From assembly GCA_964582365.1 (NCBI GenBank), contig CAZOQV010000002.1:1-64000 (forward strand): a stretch of 64,000 nucleotides of DNA. The letters run 5' to 3'. Numbering within the stretch: the first letter of the stretch is position 1; each line of letters begins with the position of its first letter. The DNA comes from WARW01 sp964582365. GTDB lineage: Bacteria; Patescibacteriota; Microgenomatia; UBA12405. Of the stretch, positions 40,628 to 48,360 are shown one piece after another. The notes under the pieces were generated by a model. The model was not told the DNA's origin. It searched no databases and saw only the letters and a list, made by a program, of their open reading frames with translations. The position numbers and the translations under genes were made by a program.

Positions 40628-41827
40628 TTATTCTAAAACTACTTGTAATGCCTTATCTAATTGGACATCAGTTTTATCAGCTTCACTCGTCTTTACTTCT
40701 ATATCAGGTGTTATTCCTTCCTTGTGTATATTCGCTCCGTTTGGCAATAACCATTTAGCGATAGTTACATGTAAACCACTACCGTCAGAAAAATCTTCTG
40801 GCTGTTGAACCGTACCCTTTCCAAAACTTTTTACTCCCACTAATTTAGCTCGATTATAATCTTTTAAAGCTCCTGCTAAAATCTCCGACGCTGACGCTGA
40901 ACCCCCATTTATTAACACCACTAATTTATCGTTCAAAAAATTACCTCTATTAGCTTCGACATCATACTTTTGCTCACTTCCGTCTGAAGATTTTTGAGTC
41001 ACAATTGTTCCAGTTTTTACAAAATCAGAAGCCACTAATACACTAGCTTGTAAAAACCCACCTGGATTATTTCTCAAATCTAAAACAATGCCTCCTAGAT
41101 TTTTTTCTTCTTTAATTTCGGCAACTTTTTTTGGCCAGTCAGTGAATAAAGTTTCAGTAAATTGGCTAATAGCTACCACCGCCACCTTTTTTCCATTTTT
41201 TTCCTTCCATTCCAAAGTTATATTTGGTACCACAATATTTTCTCTTATTAAGACCACATCAAAGTAATCACTTTTACCTTCTCGATACATTTTTAAAGTC
41301 ACTTCAGTTCCAATCTTTCCTCTAATTAATCTCACCGCTTCATCCAAAGTAATATCAGTAGTATCTTTATCAACGTTATTTTGTTTGTCAGTAATGTGCA
41401 AGATTAAATCTCCAGCCTTAACTCCCGCCTTTTCGGCCGGAGTCCCTTTTAATGGTGTCATCACTGCCAAAGTTTTATCTTTATAGCCCAAAGAAATTCC
41501 CACACCACCAAATTCCCCTGCTAAAGTTTCATTAGTGCTTTTATTTTCTTCTGGAGTTAAAAACACTGTATAGGGATCATCTAATGCCGCCACCATACCT
41601 TTAATTGCTCCATATTGTAAATCTTTATCAACCATTTTATCTTTTTCTAAAAATACTCTACTCAACTCATTCTTTACTTTCCACATCAAAGTCAAGTTCA
41701 GCTTATCTCCAGTGCTGCTTATTTCCACTCCAGAAGTTTCTTTTCCAATTTTAAAACTAACCAAAGAAACAACCGACAACAAGGCCAAAATTACAAAAAG
41801 ATTTCTAATATTTTTAAATTTCATCAT
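40628..41827 (-). CDS. C-terminal processing peptidase (CtpA/Prc, S41 family)
   Basis: 399 aa with an N-terminal TM segment (about 8-25), a PDZ domain (about 105-195, GVGISLGYKDKTL and AGVKAGDLILHI), and an S41 protease core. The catalytic Ser is S312 in GGSASASEIL and the Lys K337 in SFGKGTVQ, 25 residues later as in the family. It trims extracytoplasmic proteins from the C-terminus. It sits between the 248-aa gene (0 bp gap) and htrA (3 bp gap). Confidence 0.93.
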   Translation of the reverse strand: MMKFKNIRNLFVILALLSVVSLVSFKIGKETSGVEISSTGDKLNLTLMWKVKNELSRVFLEKDKMVDKDLQYGAIKGMVAALDDPYTVFLTPEENKSTNETLAGEFGGVGISLGYKDKTLAVMTPLKGTPAEKAGVKAGDLILHITDKQNNVDKDTTDITLDEAVRLIRGKIGTEVTLKMYREGKSDYFDVVLIRENIVVPNITLEWKEKNGKKVAVVAISQFTETLFTDWPKKVAEIKEEKNLGGIVLDLRNNPGGFLQASVLVASDFVKTGTIVTQKSSDGSEQKYDVEANRGNFLNDKLVVLINGGSASASEILAGALKDYNRAKLVGVKSFGKGTVQQPEDFSDGSGLHVTIAKWLLPNGANIHKEGITPDIEVKTSEADKTDVQLDKALQVVLE

Positions 41828-42574
41828 TTATTCTAACACTATTAATACAATATCCATCTTTGCATTTACTAGCATTTTTTTTGTTTTTCCAATATTTTCT
41901 TCCATAAAGTCATCCCAAACTGATTTCTCTAGTCTTAATACTGGTAAATTAATATCTAATTCTTTAATTTCTTCACTCCCCAATACCACTACCGCTTTTA
42001 CCCCCACCACTTGAGCTTTTAATAAAAAAGATTTATTTAAATTATTAGTAAATAAAATACTACCTTCTAATTCATAATCCAAAAATTTAGTATCATTAAT
42101 AATTCTTATTTCACCTTCTCCCCAAGCTTTTAATCCATTTAAACCCTGTCCGACATATTCCTTTGCTTTAAATTTTAAAACCATTTTTCCTTCCTCTATT
42201 TTTTCCACCTTAGCTTCAATTGGCGAAAAAATTTCTCTTTTTTCGTCTTCAATTCTTTCTATTTTTAAATTTTTGAATTCATCAAATCCTAAACAAATTC
42301 CTGTCAACGGAAAACATATTTTATTTTTAAAAATTCCTACTTTATAAAACAACTCACCTGCTTGAACCATTTTTTCTTTAAAAAAAGTATTTAGTTCTTC
42401 TCTTTTTTCTTCACTCATTTTAGACAAATTACCAGCATAATTAAAAGTTTCCACTTTATGACTATTAAAAACAGCCAATTTTTGCCCCGTTTCCACCTCA
42501 TCTCCCACTTTAACTAAAACCTTAGCGTTAAGTGGTATTTTAATTGTCCATGTTCCTTTATCTTTCGACTTCAT
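41828..42574 (-). CDS. Uncharacterised protein with lipoyl-like (hybrid) motif segments
   Basis: 248 aa without a TM segment or signal peptide. Residues 10-36 (IKIPLNAKVLVKVGDEVETG, QKLAVF) look like one half of a biotinyl/lipoyl-type hybrid barrel, and a second such segment is near 115-130 (IFSPIEAKVEKIEEGKMV). No lysine carrier motif (E-x-M-K-M) is seen. It is the first gene of the ctpA-htrA unit: TATAAT is 6 nt before its ATG. It may be an adaptor for the proteases, but that is only context. Function unknown. Confidence 0.6.
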   Translation of the reverse strand: MKSKDKGTWTIKIPLNAKVLVKVGDEVETGQKLAVFNSHKVETFNYAGNLSKMSEEKREELNTFFKEKMVQAGELFYKVGIFKNKICFPLTGICLGFDEFKNLKIERIEDEKREIFSPIEAKVEKIEEGKMVLKFKAKEYVGQGLNGLKAWGEGEIRIINDTKFLDYELEGSILFTNNLNKSFLLKAQVVGVKAVVVLGSEEIKELDINLPVLRLEKSVWDDFMEENIGKTKKMLVNAKMDIVLIVLE

Positions 42575-42580
42575 TATTAC

Positions 42581-42586
42581 ATTATA
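42581..42586 (-). promoter_or_regulatory. -10 box of the ctpA-htrA unit
   Basis: TATAAT on the minus strand, 6 nt before ATG 42574, directly downstream of the rpsR terminator. Confidence 0.55.
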
Positions 42587-42590
42587 ACCA

Positions 42591-42624
42591 AAAACCCTCT
42601 CCGATGTACACCAGAGAGGGTTTT
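42591..42624 (-). terminator. Intrinsic terminator after rpsR
   Basis: AAAACCCTCTC (42591-42601) pairs with GAGAGGGTTTT (42614-42624) around a 12-nt loop. On the minus strand it ends in TTTTT. Confidence 0.9.
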
Positions 42625-42646
42625 AAATTTAAAAAATAAATGAAAT

Positions 42647-42901
42647 TTATTCTTGGGTTGTAAAAGGCAATAAGGCTAAATGTCTAGCTTGTTTAATTGC
42701 TTTAACTAATTTTCTTTGATGCCTAGAACAGGTACCACTAAATTGAGCTCCAATAATTCTAGATCTGGCAGACAAATATTCTTTCATTTTTTCATAATTC
42801 TGCCAAACTGGAGTAGTTTTAGTTTTACAAAAAACACAACCTTTTTCTCGGCCTCTTCTTTTTGCTATTAAAATAGAATCTTTTTTACTTTTCTTAATCA
42901 T
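42647..42901 (-). CDS. rpsR: Ribosomal protein bS18
   Basis: 84 aa, with the family core CVFCKTKTTPVWQNYEKMKEYL (first half) and SRIIGAQFSGTCSRHQRKL, followed by AIKQARHLALLPF. Two CxxC-like Cys pairs are retained. It is the last gene of the rpsF-ssb-rpsR operon and is preceded by AAGGAG 5 nt before the ATG, a proper Shine-Dalgarno site. A terminator follows. Confidence 0.96.
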   Translation of the reverse strand: MIKKSKKDSILIAKRRGREKGCVFCKTKTTPVWQNYEKMKEYLSARSRIIGAQFSGTCSRHQRKLVKAIKQARHLALLPFTTQE

Positions 42902-42910
42902 ATTTTCTCC

Positions 42911-43408
42911 TTAAAAAGGCATTTCTTCAGCCTTTTTTTCTTCAGTAACTGGAATTTCACCTAAATCATCTGGAATAACAATATCTTCAATTGCTGCTTC
43001 TTGGTTTTCTATAATTGGCATATCAGCCTCACCACCTAAATCACCATTCATACCATGTTCAGCATTATTACCTTTATTATCAAGGATGATCATATCATCA
43101 ATAATAACTTCAGCAATTTGTTTTTTGTTATTTTCTTGATCGACAAAATCTCTATATTGAATTCTACCGTCAACATAAACCCTACGACCTTTTGATAAAA
43201 GTTGTGAACAAATTTCAGCTAATTTATTCCAAGCTACAATTCGATGGAATTGAGCATCTTCTTTTCTTTCACCTTGTTTAGTCACCCAAACTCTGTTGGT
43301 AGCCAAACCAAAAGAAACTACCGCCATACCGGCTGGAGTATATCTTAACTCTGGATCACGAGTTAAGTTACCTATTAACATGACTCTGTTTAGACATCTA
43401 CTTGGCAT
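42911..43408 (-). CDS. ssb: Single-stranded DNA-binding protein
   Basis: 165 aa. The OB fold begins NRVMLIGNLTRDPELRYTP with FGLATNR, AQFHRIVAWNKLAEICSQ and GRRVYVDGRIQYRDF. The C-terminal acidic, disordered tail ends EEMPF; the terminal D-D-x-P-F tip of SSB proteins is therefore conserved in form and should bind partners. It lies between rpsF and rpsR in the classical order. The 35-bp gap to rpsF carries a CCCCGC-TACT-GCGGGG palindrome (43419-43435). Confidence 0.96.
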   Translation of the reverse strand: MPSRCLNRVMLIGNLTRDPELRYTPAGMAVVSFGLATNRVWVTKQGERKEDAQFHRIVAWNKLAEICSQLLSKGRRVYVDGRIQYRDFVDQENNKKQIAEVIIDDMIILDNKGNNAEHGMNGDLGGEADMPIIENQEAAIEDIVIPDDLGEIPVTEEKKAEEMPF

Positions 43409-43418
43409 ATGTGTTTTT

Positions 43419-43435
43419 TACCCCGCTACTGCGGG
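43419..43435. repeat. CCCCGC-N4-GCGGGG palindrome between rpsF and ssb
   Basis: ACCCCGCTACTGCGGGG type hairpin. A near copy lies at 37186-37202 upstream of hisS, and the CCGCAGT/ACTGCGG element in recR is related. Confidence 0.7.
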
Positions 43436-43443
43436 GCCCCCGT

Positions 43444-43734
43444 TTAAATTTTTAAAATTAAATAACGAATAACATTTATTTCTCTATCTAATAAAAGATT
43501 AAACTCTTTTATTTTTAAAGGTTCTTTAGAATTTACATCTAAAACCCAAAAATCACCTTTATTATTATCTTTGATTTCGTAAGCTAAATCTTTAAGACCC
43601 ATGTGGTCTTTATTTGATATTTCAACGTTATTACTTTCTAACCAAGAATAAGCTTTCGCTAAAACTTTTTCTTTGTCTTCGGTTTTTGGATTTAAAACCA
43701 AAATTATTTGATATTGATATTTGTTTTCTTTCAT
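43444..43734 (-). CDS. rpsF: Ribosomal protein bS6
   Basis: 96 aa. YQYQIILVLNPKTEDKEKVL, a central LKDLAYEIKDNNKGDFWVLD and the C-terminal LDREINVIRYLILKI match the bS6 fold that pairs with bS18 on the small-subunit platform. First gene of rpsF-ssb-rpsR. TGT-TAATCT, an extended -10 variant, lies about 9 nt before the ATG, and a CGTAATT/AATTACG hairpin at 43759-43776 separates it from cysS. Confidence 0.94.
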   Translation of the reverse strand: MKENKYQYQIILVLNPKTEDKEKVLAKAYSWLESNNVEISNKDHMGLKDLAYEIKDNNKGDFWVLDVNSKEPLKIKEFNLLLDREINVIRYLILKI

Positions 43735-43772
43735 GAACTAATTAGATTAACATATTAAGCGTAATTTGACAA

Positions 43773-45173
43773 TTACGTTATTGGTGTTATTTTACATTGA
43801 TTTTCCAAATCTTCAACTAGATAACCTTTCTTTTTAATAATTTCCCTTAATCTGTCTGATTCTGTCCAATTTTTATTTTCTCTTTCTTTCTTTCTTTCTT
43901 CCACTAATTTTAAAATTTCCTCGGGAATTTTTTCTTCAATTATCTCTTTATCCAAATTTAAACCTAAAACTTTATCAAAATCCAAAATTGTAGCCCATTT
44001 TTCTTCTGGATTTAAATCTGATTTAATTACTTTCCACACTAATGCCAAAACTTCTGGCATCGCCAAATCGTTAGAAATCAAATCCACAAATTCTTTCTTA
44101 AATGCTTGGTTGACTTGATAAACTTGATGAACTTTATAACTTTTTAACTTATTTAAAGCTGTCCCCGCCGCCTTTAATGAATCTATCGAAAATTCCAATC
44201 CTTTTCGATAATGCGAACCCAAAATCATATATCTTAAAACCATTGGATCAAATCCCATTTCTTTCAAATCAAAAACAGTATAAAGTCCACCACTTGATTT
44301 GCTAATTTTCGATCCTCCAAAAGTAATAAACGCATTATGCATCCAATAATTACTAGTATTATGATCAAAAGCACCACATCCTTGAGCAATTTCATTAGTA
44401 TGATGAACTGAAATATGATCTTCTCCACCAGTATGAATATCAAAAGTTTCACCTAAATATTTAGTTGACATGGCCGTACATTCAATATGCCAACCTGGAA
44501 AACCTATTCCCCAAGGGCTTTCCCATTCCATTTGACGACGTTTTGCGTCGTCATCCTGAGCAGAGTCGAAGGATCTTCCTTTAGGATATGAAAATTTCCA
44601 TAAAGCAAAATCACTTGTATTTCTTTTTTCTTGGTTAATTTCTACTCTCGCCCCCTCTTTTAATTTTTCCAAATTTAAATTAGCAAATTTTCCATAATCA
44701 GCAAATTTTGATGTGTCAAAATAAATTCCATCACTTATTTTATAAGTAAAACCATTGTCTTCTATTTTTTTAATCAAATCAATTTGCTCTTGAATATGGT
44801 CAGTCGCTCTCGGCATTTTCCAAGGCAACTCAATATTTAATTCGGATAAATTTTCCAAAAATTCATTTTCATATTTCTTAGCAATTTCCCAAACCGACAT
44901 TCCCTCTTTTCTAGAACCTTTTTCCATTTTATCTTCTCCACTATCTGCATCCGAAGTTAAATGACCAACATCTGTAATGTTTATTACATTATTAACTTTA
45001 TACCCCAGATATTTAAAAGTTCTTACCAGTACATCCCAACAAACATAAGCATACATATTGCCGATGTGAGGGCTGGAATAAACTGTCGGTCCACAAGAAT
45101 AAATTCCAACTTCATTTTCTTTAATTGGTTTAAATTCCTCTTTCTGCCTGGTTAAAGTATTATAAATTTTCAT
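43773..45173 (-). CDS. cysS: Cysteinyl-tRNA synthetase with two in-frame repeat insertions
   Basis: Class I synthetase charging tRNA-Cys. The zinc/HIGH region reads YSCGPTVYSSPHIGNMY (about 24-40), with GWHIECTAMS, HTGGEDHISVHHTNE and the KMSKS-like KISKSSGG. 466 aa. Between FSYPKG and QMEWESPWG, about 13 residues (RSFDSAQDDDAKRR) come from a palindromic repeat (44534-44575). KVHQVYQVNQ near residue 350 comes from a TTGATGAACTT repeat (44111-44147). Both keep the frame and lie in loops. Overlap-free 3-bp gap to the upstream 158-aa gene. Confidence 0.94.
   Translation of the reverse strand: MKIYNTLTRQKEEFKPIKENEVGIYSCGPTVYSSPHIGNMYAYVCWDVLVRTFKYLGYKVNNVINITDVGHLTSDADSGEDKMEKGSRKEGMSVWEIAKKYENEFLENLSELNIELPWKMPRATDHIQEQIDLIKKIEDNGFTYKISDGIYFDTSKFADYGKFANLNLEKLKEGARVEINQEKRNTSDFALWKFSYPKGRSFDSAQDDDAKRRQMEWESPWGIGFPGWHIECTAMSTKYLGETFDIHTGGEDHISVHHTNEIAQGCGAFDHNTSNYWMHNAFITFGGSKISKSSGGLYTVFDLKEMGFDPMVLRYMILGSHYRKGLEFSIDSLKAAGTALNKLKSYKVHQVYQVNQAFKKEFVDLISNDLAMPEVLALVWKVIKSDLNPEEKWATILDFDKVLGLNLDKEIIEEKIPEEILKLVEERKKERENKNWTESDRLREIIKKKGYLVEDLENQCKITPIT
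44111..44147. repeat. TTGATGAACTTTATAACTT repeat inside cysS
   Basis: Matches the 26-bp tandem unit next to the scaffold gap (25334-25400, 25515-25550). Read in frame as SYKVHQVYQVNQ. Confidence 0.8.
44534..44575. repeat. Palindromic repeat inside cysS (ATCCT...AGGAT type)
   Basis: GACGACG (44534-44540) and CGTCGTC (44546-44552) form one hairpin. ATCCT and AGGAT around GAGCAGAGTCGA form a second. The sequence resembles a REP-like element widespread in several bacterial phyla whose peptide reads SFDSAQDD. Confidence 0.85.
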
Positions 45174-45176
45174 CTT

Positions 45177-45653
45177 CTAATCTATTTTACCCTTAAATTC
45201 AGCCGTTTGCGACATTTGACTTGGATCTGGTTGTTGAGTTTTATGTTTATTTCCACCTTTATCTATATGTTGTTTTTTAGGTTGCATATTTTCCATATCA
45301 GCCGCCATTTGTTGTTGTCGCTCCCACTCTTTTTTTTCCTTTAATTTTTCAAAATATTTTTCTTTTTCTTCTTCCTCTTTTTCCTTTTGATTTCTTATTC
45401 TTTCCATTTCATTTTCCACTGGTCTACCTTGTCCGCCGAAGCCTTGGCGAAGGCGGGCCATCTCTTCTTGTTTTTTTCTTTCATCTTCCGCTTTTTTTTG
45501 AGCCATCTCCTGATCATTTAATGGTTTGACATCACCTAAAAGTTCCTGAGCCGTAATTGTTGGATCAAGTATTTTTCCAGTATTTTCAATCAACTTCTCC
45601 ACTGTTTCCTGTCCCAATTGACCTAACCCTTTTCCAACATTTTTAATTATCAT
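45177..45653 (-). CDS. Coiled-coil protein with C-terminal polar tail, function unknown
   Basis: 158 aa. The N-terminal part (1-45) is partly hydrophobic. Residues 48-125 are highly charged, Lys/Glu/Gln-rich and predicted coiled coil. The tail is polar with Lys and Gln. RLRQGFGGQGRP (about 68-79) comes from a palindromic repeat (45433-45456), a common insertion peptide in Patescibacteria. Similar small proteins next to recR/cysS occur in Microgenomates. It is translated 3 bp upstream of cysS. No function recognised. Confidence 0.65.
   Translation of the reverse strand: MIIKNVGKGLGQLGQETVEKLIENTGKILDPTITAQELLGDVKPLNDQEMAQKKAEDERKKQEEMARLRQGFGGQGRPVENEMERIRNQKEKEEEEKEKYFEKLKEKKEWERQQQMAADMENMQPKKQHIDKGGNKHKTQQPDPSQMSQTAEFKGKID
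45433..45456. repeat. CCGCC-GGCGG palindromic repeat inside the coiled-coil gene
   Basis: CCGCC (45433-45437) and GGCGG (45452-45456) with inner GCCTTGGC. In frame as RQGFGGQ. Confidence 0.85.
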
Positions 45654-45680
45654 TACTAATTATTAATTCTTAATTATTAA

Positions 45681-46313
45681 TTATATCTCCCTTCGTCCTT
45701 CCATTGCTCTACTCAAAGTAGCCTGATCAGCATATTCCAAGTCAGCTCCCATTGGCAATCCACTGCCAATTCTTGAAATTTTAACGTTTGCTTTGTTTAA
45801 ATTTTCTATTTTTTTCTTAATATATAAAGCCGTCGCTTCACCTTCCATGGTTGGATTAGTCGCCAAAATAATTTCAAGTTCATCCGCAGTCTCGCCACTG
45901 CGGGACATATCCCCTTCAATTCTATTAATTAATTCATCAATTCTTAAATCATCCGGACTCACATGTTCCAATGGATTTACTACTCCACCTAAAACATGAT
46001 AAATACCTTTAAATCCTCCCACATTCTCAATCGCCATTACATCAATTGCCCTTTCCACCACACAAATCATCTTTCTATTTCTTTTTTCATCTTCACAAAT
46101 TGAACATAATTCCCCTTCACAAACAGAAAAACATTTTTTACAAATTTTAATTTCTTTTTTAATTGCCAACAACGATTTGGCAATTTCCATCACATAAGAT
46201 TCTGGTGTATTTATTAAATAAAAAACCAATCTATTGGCACTTTTTGGACCAATCCCCGGCAATCTCTCAAACGCCGCAATCAAATTTTTAATACTTTTTG
46301 GTAACTCCGCCAC
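45681..46313 (-). CDS. recR: Recombination protein RecR
   Basis: Works with RecO/RecF to load RecA at gaps. 210 aa: helix-hairpin-helix (LPGIGPKSANRLVFYL), four-Cys zinc finger (CKKCFSVCEGELCSICED), Toprim domain (MICVVERAIDVMAIE, YHVLGGVVNPLEHV) and the C-terminal ATNPTMEGEATALYI, RIGSGLPMGADLEYAD. Residues near 135-142 (SRSGETAD) are an in-frame repeat (45884-45903) in a surface loop of the Toprim domain. The dnaX-ybaB-recR order is the classical one. Confidence 0.96.
   Translation of the reverse strand: MAELPKSIKNLIAAFERLPGIGPKSANRLVFYLINTPESYVMEIAKSLLAIKKEIKICKKCFSVCEGELCSICEDEKRNRKMICVVERAIDVMAIENVGGFKGIYHVLGGVVNPLEHVSPDDLRIDELINRIEGDMSRSGETADELEIILATNPTMEGEATALYIKKKIENLNKANVKISRIGSGLPMGADLEYADQATLSRAMEGRREI
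45884..45903. repeat. CCGCAGT-CTCGCC-ACTGCGG repeat inside recR
   Basis: A perfect 7-bp stem with 6-nt loop, translated in frame as SRSGETAD. Confidence 0.85.
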
Positions 46314-46343
46314 TATTATTAATTCTTAATTATTAATTATTAA

Positions 46344-46592
46344 TTAAAACAACCCCTCCAACCCTCCCATATTTTTCATTCTCTTAGCTGCCATTTCTTG
46401 CGATTTTTTCAAAGCTTTATTAATAGTATCCACTAAAATTTTGTTTTCCACCCCATTCACTGACAAAAATTTAATTTTTTGGTCTCCGGTTACCACCACT
46501 TTAATTCCACTTTCTTCAATTTCAATTGATTCTGCCTCAATTGCTTTTTTTAATTTAAAAGCCTGGGCTAACATTTTTGCTTTATCAAACAT
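46344..46592 (-). CDS. YbaB/EbfC-family nucleoid-associated protein
   Basis: 82 aa (usual 100-110). MFDKAKMLAQAFKLKKAIEAE, then IKVVVTGDQKIKFLSVNG and LVDTINKALKKSQEMAAKRM match the family, which binds DNA as a dimer. The N-terminal helix is short. Sits between dnaX and recR. A TTAATTATTAATT repeat lies downstream at 46314-46345. Confidence 0.9.
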   Translation of the reverse strand: MFDKAKMLAQAFKLKKAIEAESIEIEESGIKVVVTGDQKIKFLSVNGVENKILVDTINKALKKSQEMAAKRMKNMGGLEGLF

Positions 46593-46658
46593 AATTTTTT
46601 TATTAAAAAATAATCTAAACCCATTATATATTAGAAATTGGAAATTAGAAATTTAGAT

Positions 46659-48230
46659 TTATCCAAATATTTCTTTGGCCACATCATAAATATCTCCATT
46701 TCCGGCTTTATTCTCATTTTTATTTTCCAATAATTTATCACTCACATTTTCCATCGGAGTATCATTTCCAATCACCAATGGTTCTTTTTTATTTTTTGCT
46801 AAGACACATTCAAAACCTAAGTTTATTCCAAATACTTTTGTCACTCCATCTTCCACTATTTTTCTATTCCTACTTTCTTCCAATCTGTCTTTATGAAATG
46901 GATAAAAAACTTCCAAGACCAAGATATTTCCTTTAACTGATTTTGGTTTAGATGCCCTTAAAAATGCTTCCACTGAATAATTACAACATTTAATTGCCGA
47001 CAATAAATTACCCCACTTTTCCACTATTTCCTCTATCATCAATGGCCCACTACATTGTTGCTCGTCCACTATTTCTTCAATTACTTCTTCTTCAGTCTTT
47101 ATTTCCTTAACTTTCACTTCCTCGTTCTTTACCTCTTCAGTCTTTTTTTTTTCTTCAGATTCTTGCCCGCCCTTTTCAAGGGAGGGTTGGGTGGGTTTCG
47201 ATTTTATAAACTCAACCACTACCAATTCCATCGGTAATTGATCTATTTCCACCTCTTTTTCTTGTTTTGATGCTTTTATCAAAAGACTCATTAAAAATTC
47301 AGATTCTTCCAAATTAATTCCATCTGCTTTTTTATCTCCAATTCCACAAAAAGCCAAAATTTTCTTCTGAAAATAATTCATCAAGTTTAATCTAAAACTA
47401 GAAAAATCTATTCCATCATTGGCCATTTTTTCTAATTTTTCCAAAATTAATTTTATTTCTCCGTTGCTTAAATCTTTATCAAAGTCTTCTGCATTATAGC
47501 TACCACTTTTACCTGAATAAAAATTAAAAACATCTTCTGTATTTAATTTTTTCCCTAATTGTAGGTATAATTCATTAAAATTTCTTTGTAGATTTCTAAA
47601 ACTACCATCACTTTTTTCCGCAATAAAATCAATAGCTTCCTTTGCAATTTCAATTTCTTCTCCTTCAATAATCTTCTTCAATGAATTAATCAAACTATCT
47701 TTTCCCCCTTTCCTAAAATCAACTCTAACTAATCTTGATAAAACAGTATCCGGAATTTTATCAGGATCAGTAGTACATAAAACAAAGATAGTGTGTTTTG
47801 GTGGTTCTTCTATTAGTTTTAATAACGCATTAAAAGCATCCTTAGTCATCATATGAACTTCGTCAATAATGAAGACTTTTTTAGTTAATTTACTTGGTAA
47901 TAGATAAGCTTTATCTTTCAAGCTTCTAACATCTTCAATTCCCCTGTTTGAAGCCGCATCCATCTCAATAACATCCATCGCTCCGCCTTTTATTATTTCT
48001 TTACAATTATCACATTTTCCACAAGGATCGCCATCTTTTAAATCATTGCAATTAACCGCTCTGGCTAAAATTCTAGCTGCCGATGTTTTTCCTGAGCCTT
48101 TAGGTCCAGAAAACAAAAACGATTGCGGAACATCTTTGGCTGATAAATATTTTTTCAAATTTTCAGCCACATCAGTCAAATCCAAATCAGAAAATTTAAT
48201 TGGTCTATATTTTAAGTGAAAAACCGACAT
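46659..48230 (-). CDS. dnaX: DNA polymerase III subunit gamma/tau
   Basis: Clamp-loader motor. Walker A GPKGSGKTSAAR (about 43-54), four-Cys zinc module (NCNDLKDGDPCGKCDNCK), Walker B VFIIDEVHMM, and the SR-x sensor (LSRLVRVDF). Domain III follows. After it comes a Lys/Glu-rich linker (about 350-395) and a C-terminal tau-like part to 523 aa. The linker includes KPTQPSLEKGGQ, coded by an AAGGGAGGG repeat (47165-47198), in frame. It heads dnaX-ybaB-recR, then continues toward cysS. Confidence 0.95.
   Translation of the reverse strand: MSVFHLKYRPIKFSDLDLTDVAENLKKYLSAKDVPQSFLFSGPKGSGKTSAARILARAVNCNDLKDGDPCGKCDNCKEIIKGGAMDVIEMDAASNRGIEDVRSLKDKAYLLPSKLTKKVFIIDEVHMMTKDAFNALLKLIEEPPKHTIFVLCTTDPDKIPDTVLSRLVRVDFRKGGKDSLINSLKKIIEGEEIEIAKEAIDFIAEKSDGSFRNLQRNFNELYLQLGKKLNTEDVFNFYSGKSGSYNAEDFDKDLSNGEIKLILEKLEKMANDGIDFSSFRLNLMNYFQKKILAFCGIGDKKADGINLEESEFLMSLLIKASKQEKEVEIDQLPMELVVVEFIKSKPTQPSLEKGGQESEEKKKTEEVKNEEVKVKEIKTEEEVIEEIVDEQQCSGPLMIEEIVEKWGNLLSAIKCCNYSVEAFLRASKPKSVKGNILVLEVFYPFHKDRLEESRNRKIVEDGVTKVFGINLGFECVLAKNKKEPLVIGNDTPMENVSDKLLENKNENKAGNGDIYDVAKEIFG
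47165..47198. repeat. CCCGCCC-TTTTCA-AGGGAGGG repeat inside dnaX linker
   Basis: Same family as 9464-9508 and 7255-7350. In frame as KPTQPSLEKGGQ. Confidence 0.85.
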
Positions 48231-48294
48231 TAAAAGATTAAACCAAAATCACTCCCTTTTTACAATAATAGGAACTGTATCAGAAAAAAAATTC

Positions 48295-48360
48295 TAAATC
48301 TAAATTTCCAATTTCTAAAATTTTGTCATTAGAAATTAGAAATTAAATATTAGATATTTT
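48295..48360. repeat. ATTAGAAATTAGAAATT repeat between ybeY and dnaX
   Basis: Units of TTAGAAATTAGAAATTAAATA and their complement (AATTTCTAATT) occur on both sides of the ybeY stop. Related copies: 5577-5595, 9104-9122, 36055-36066, 38855-38884, 46629-46656, 57219-57240. Confidence 0.75.
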
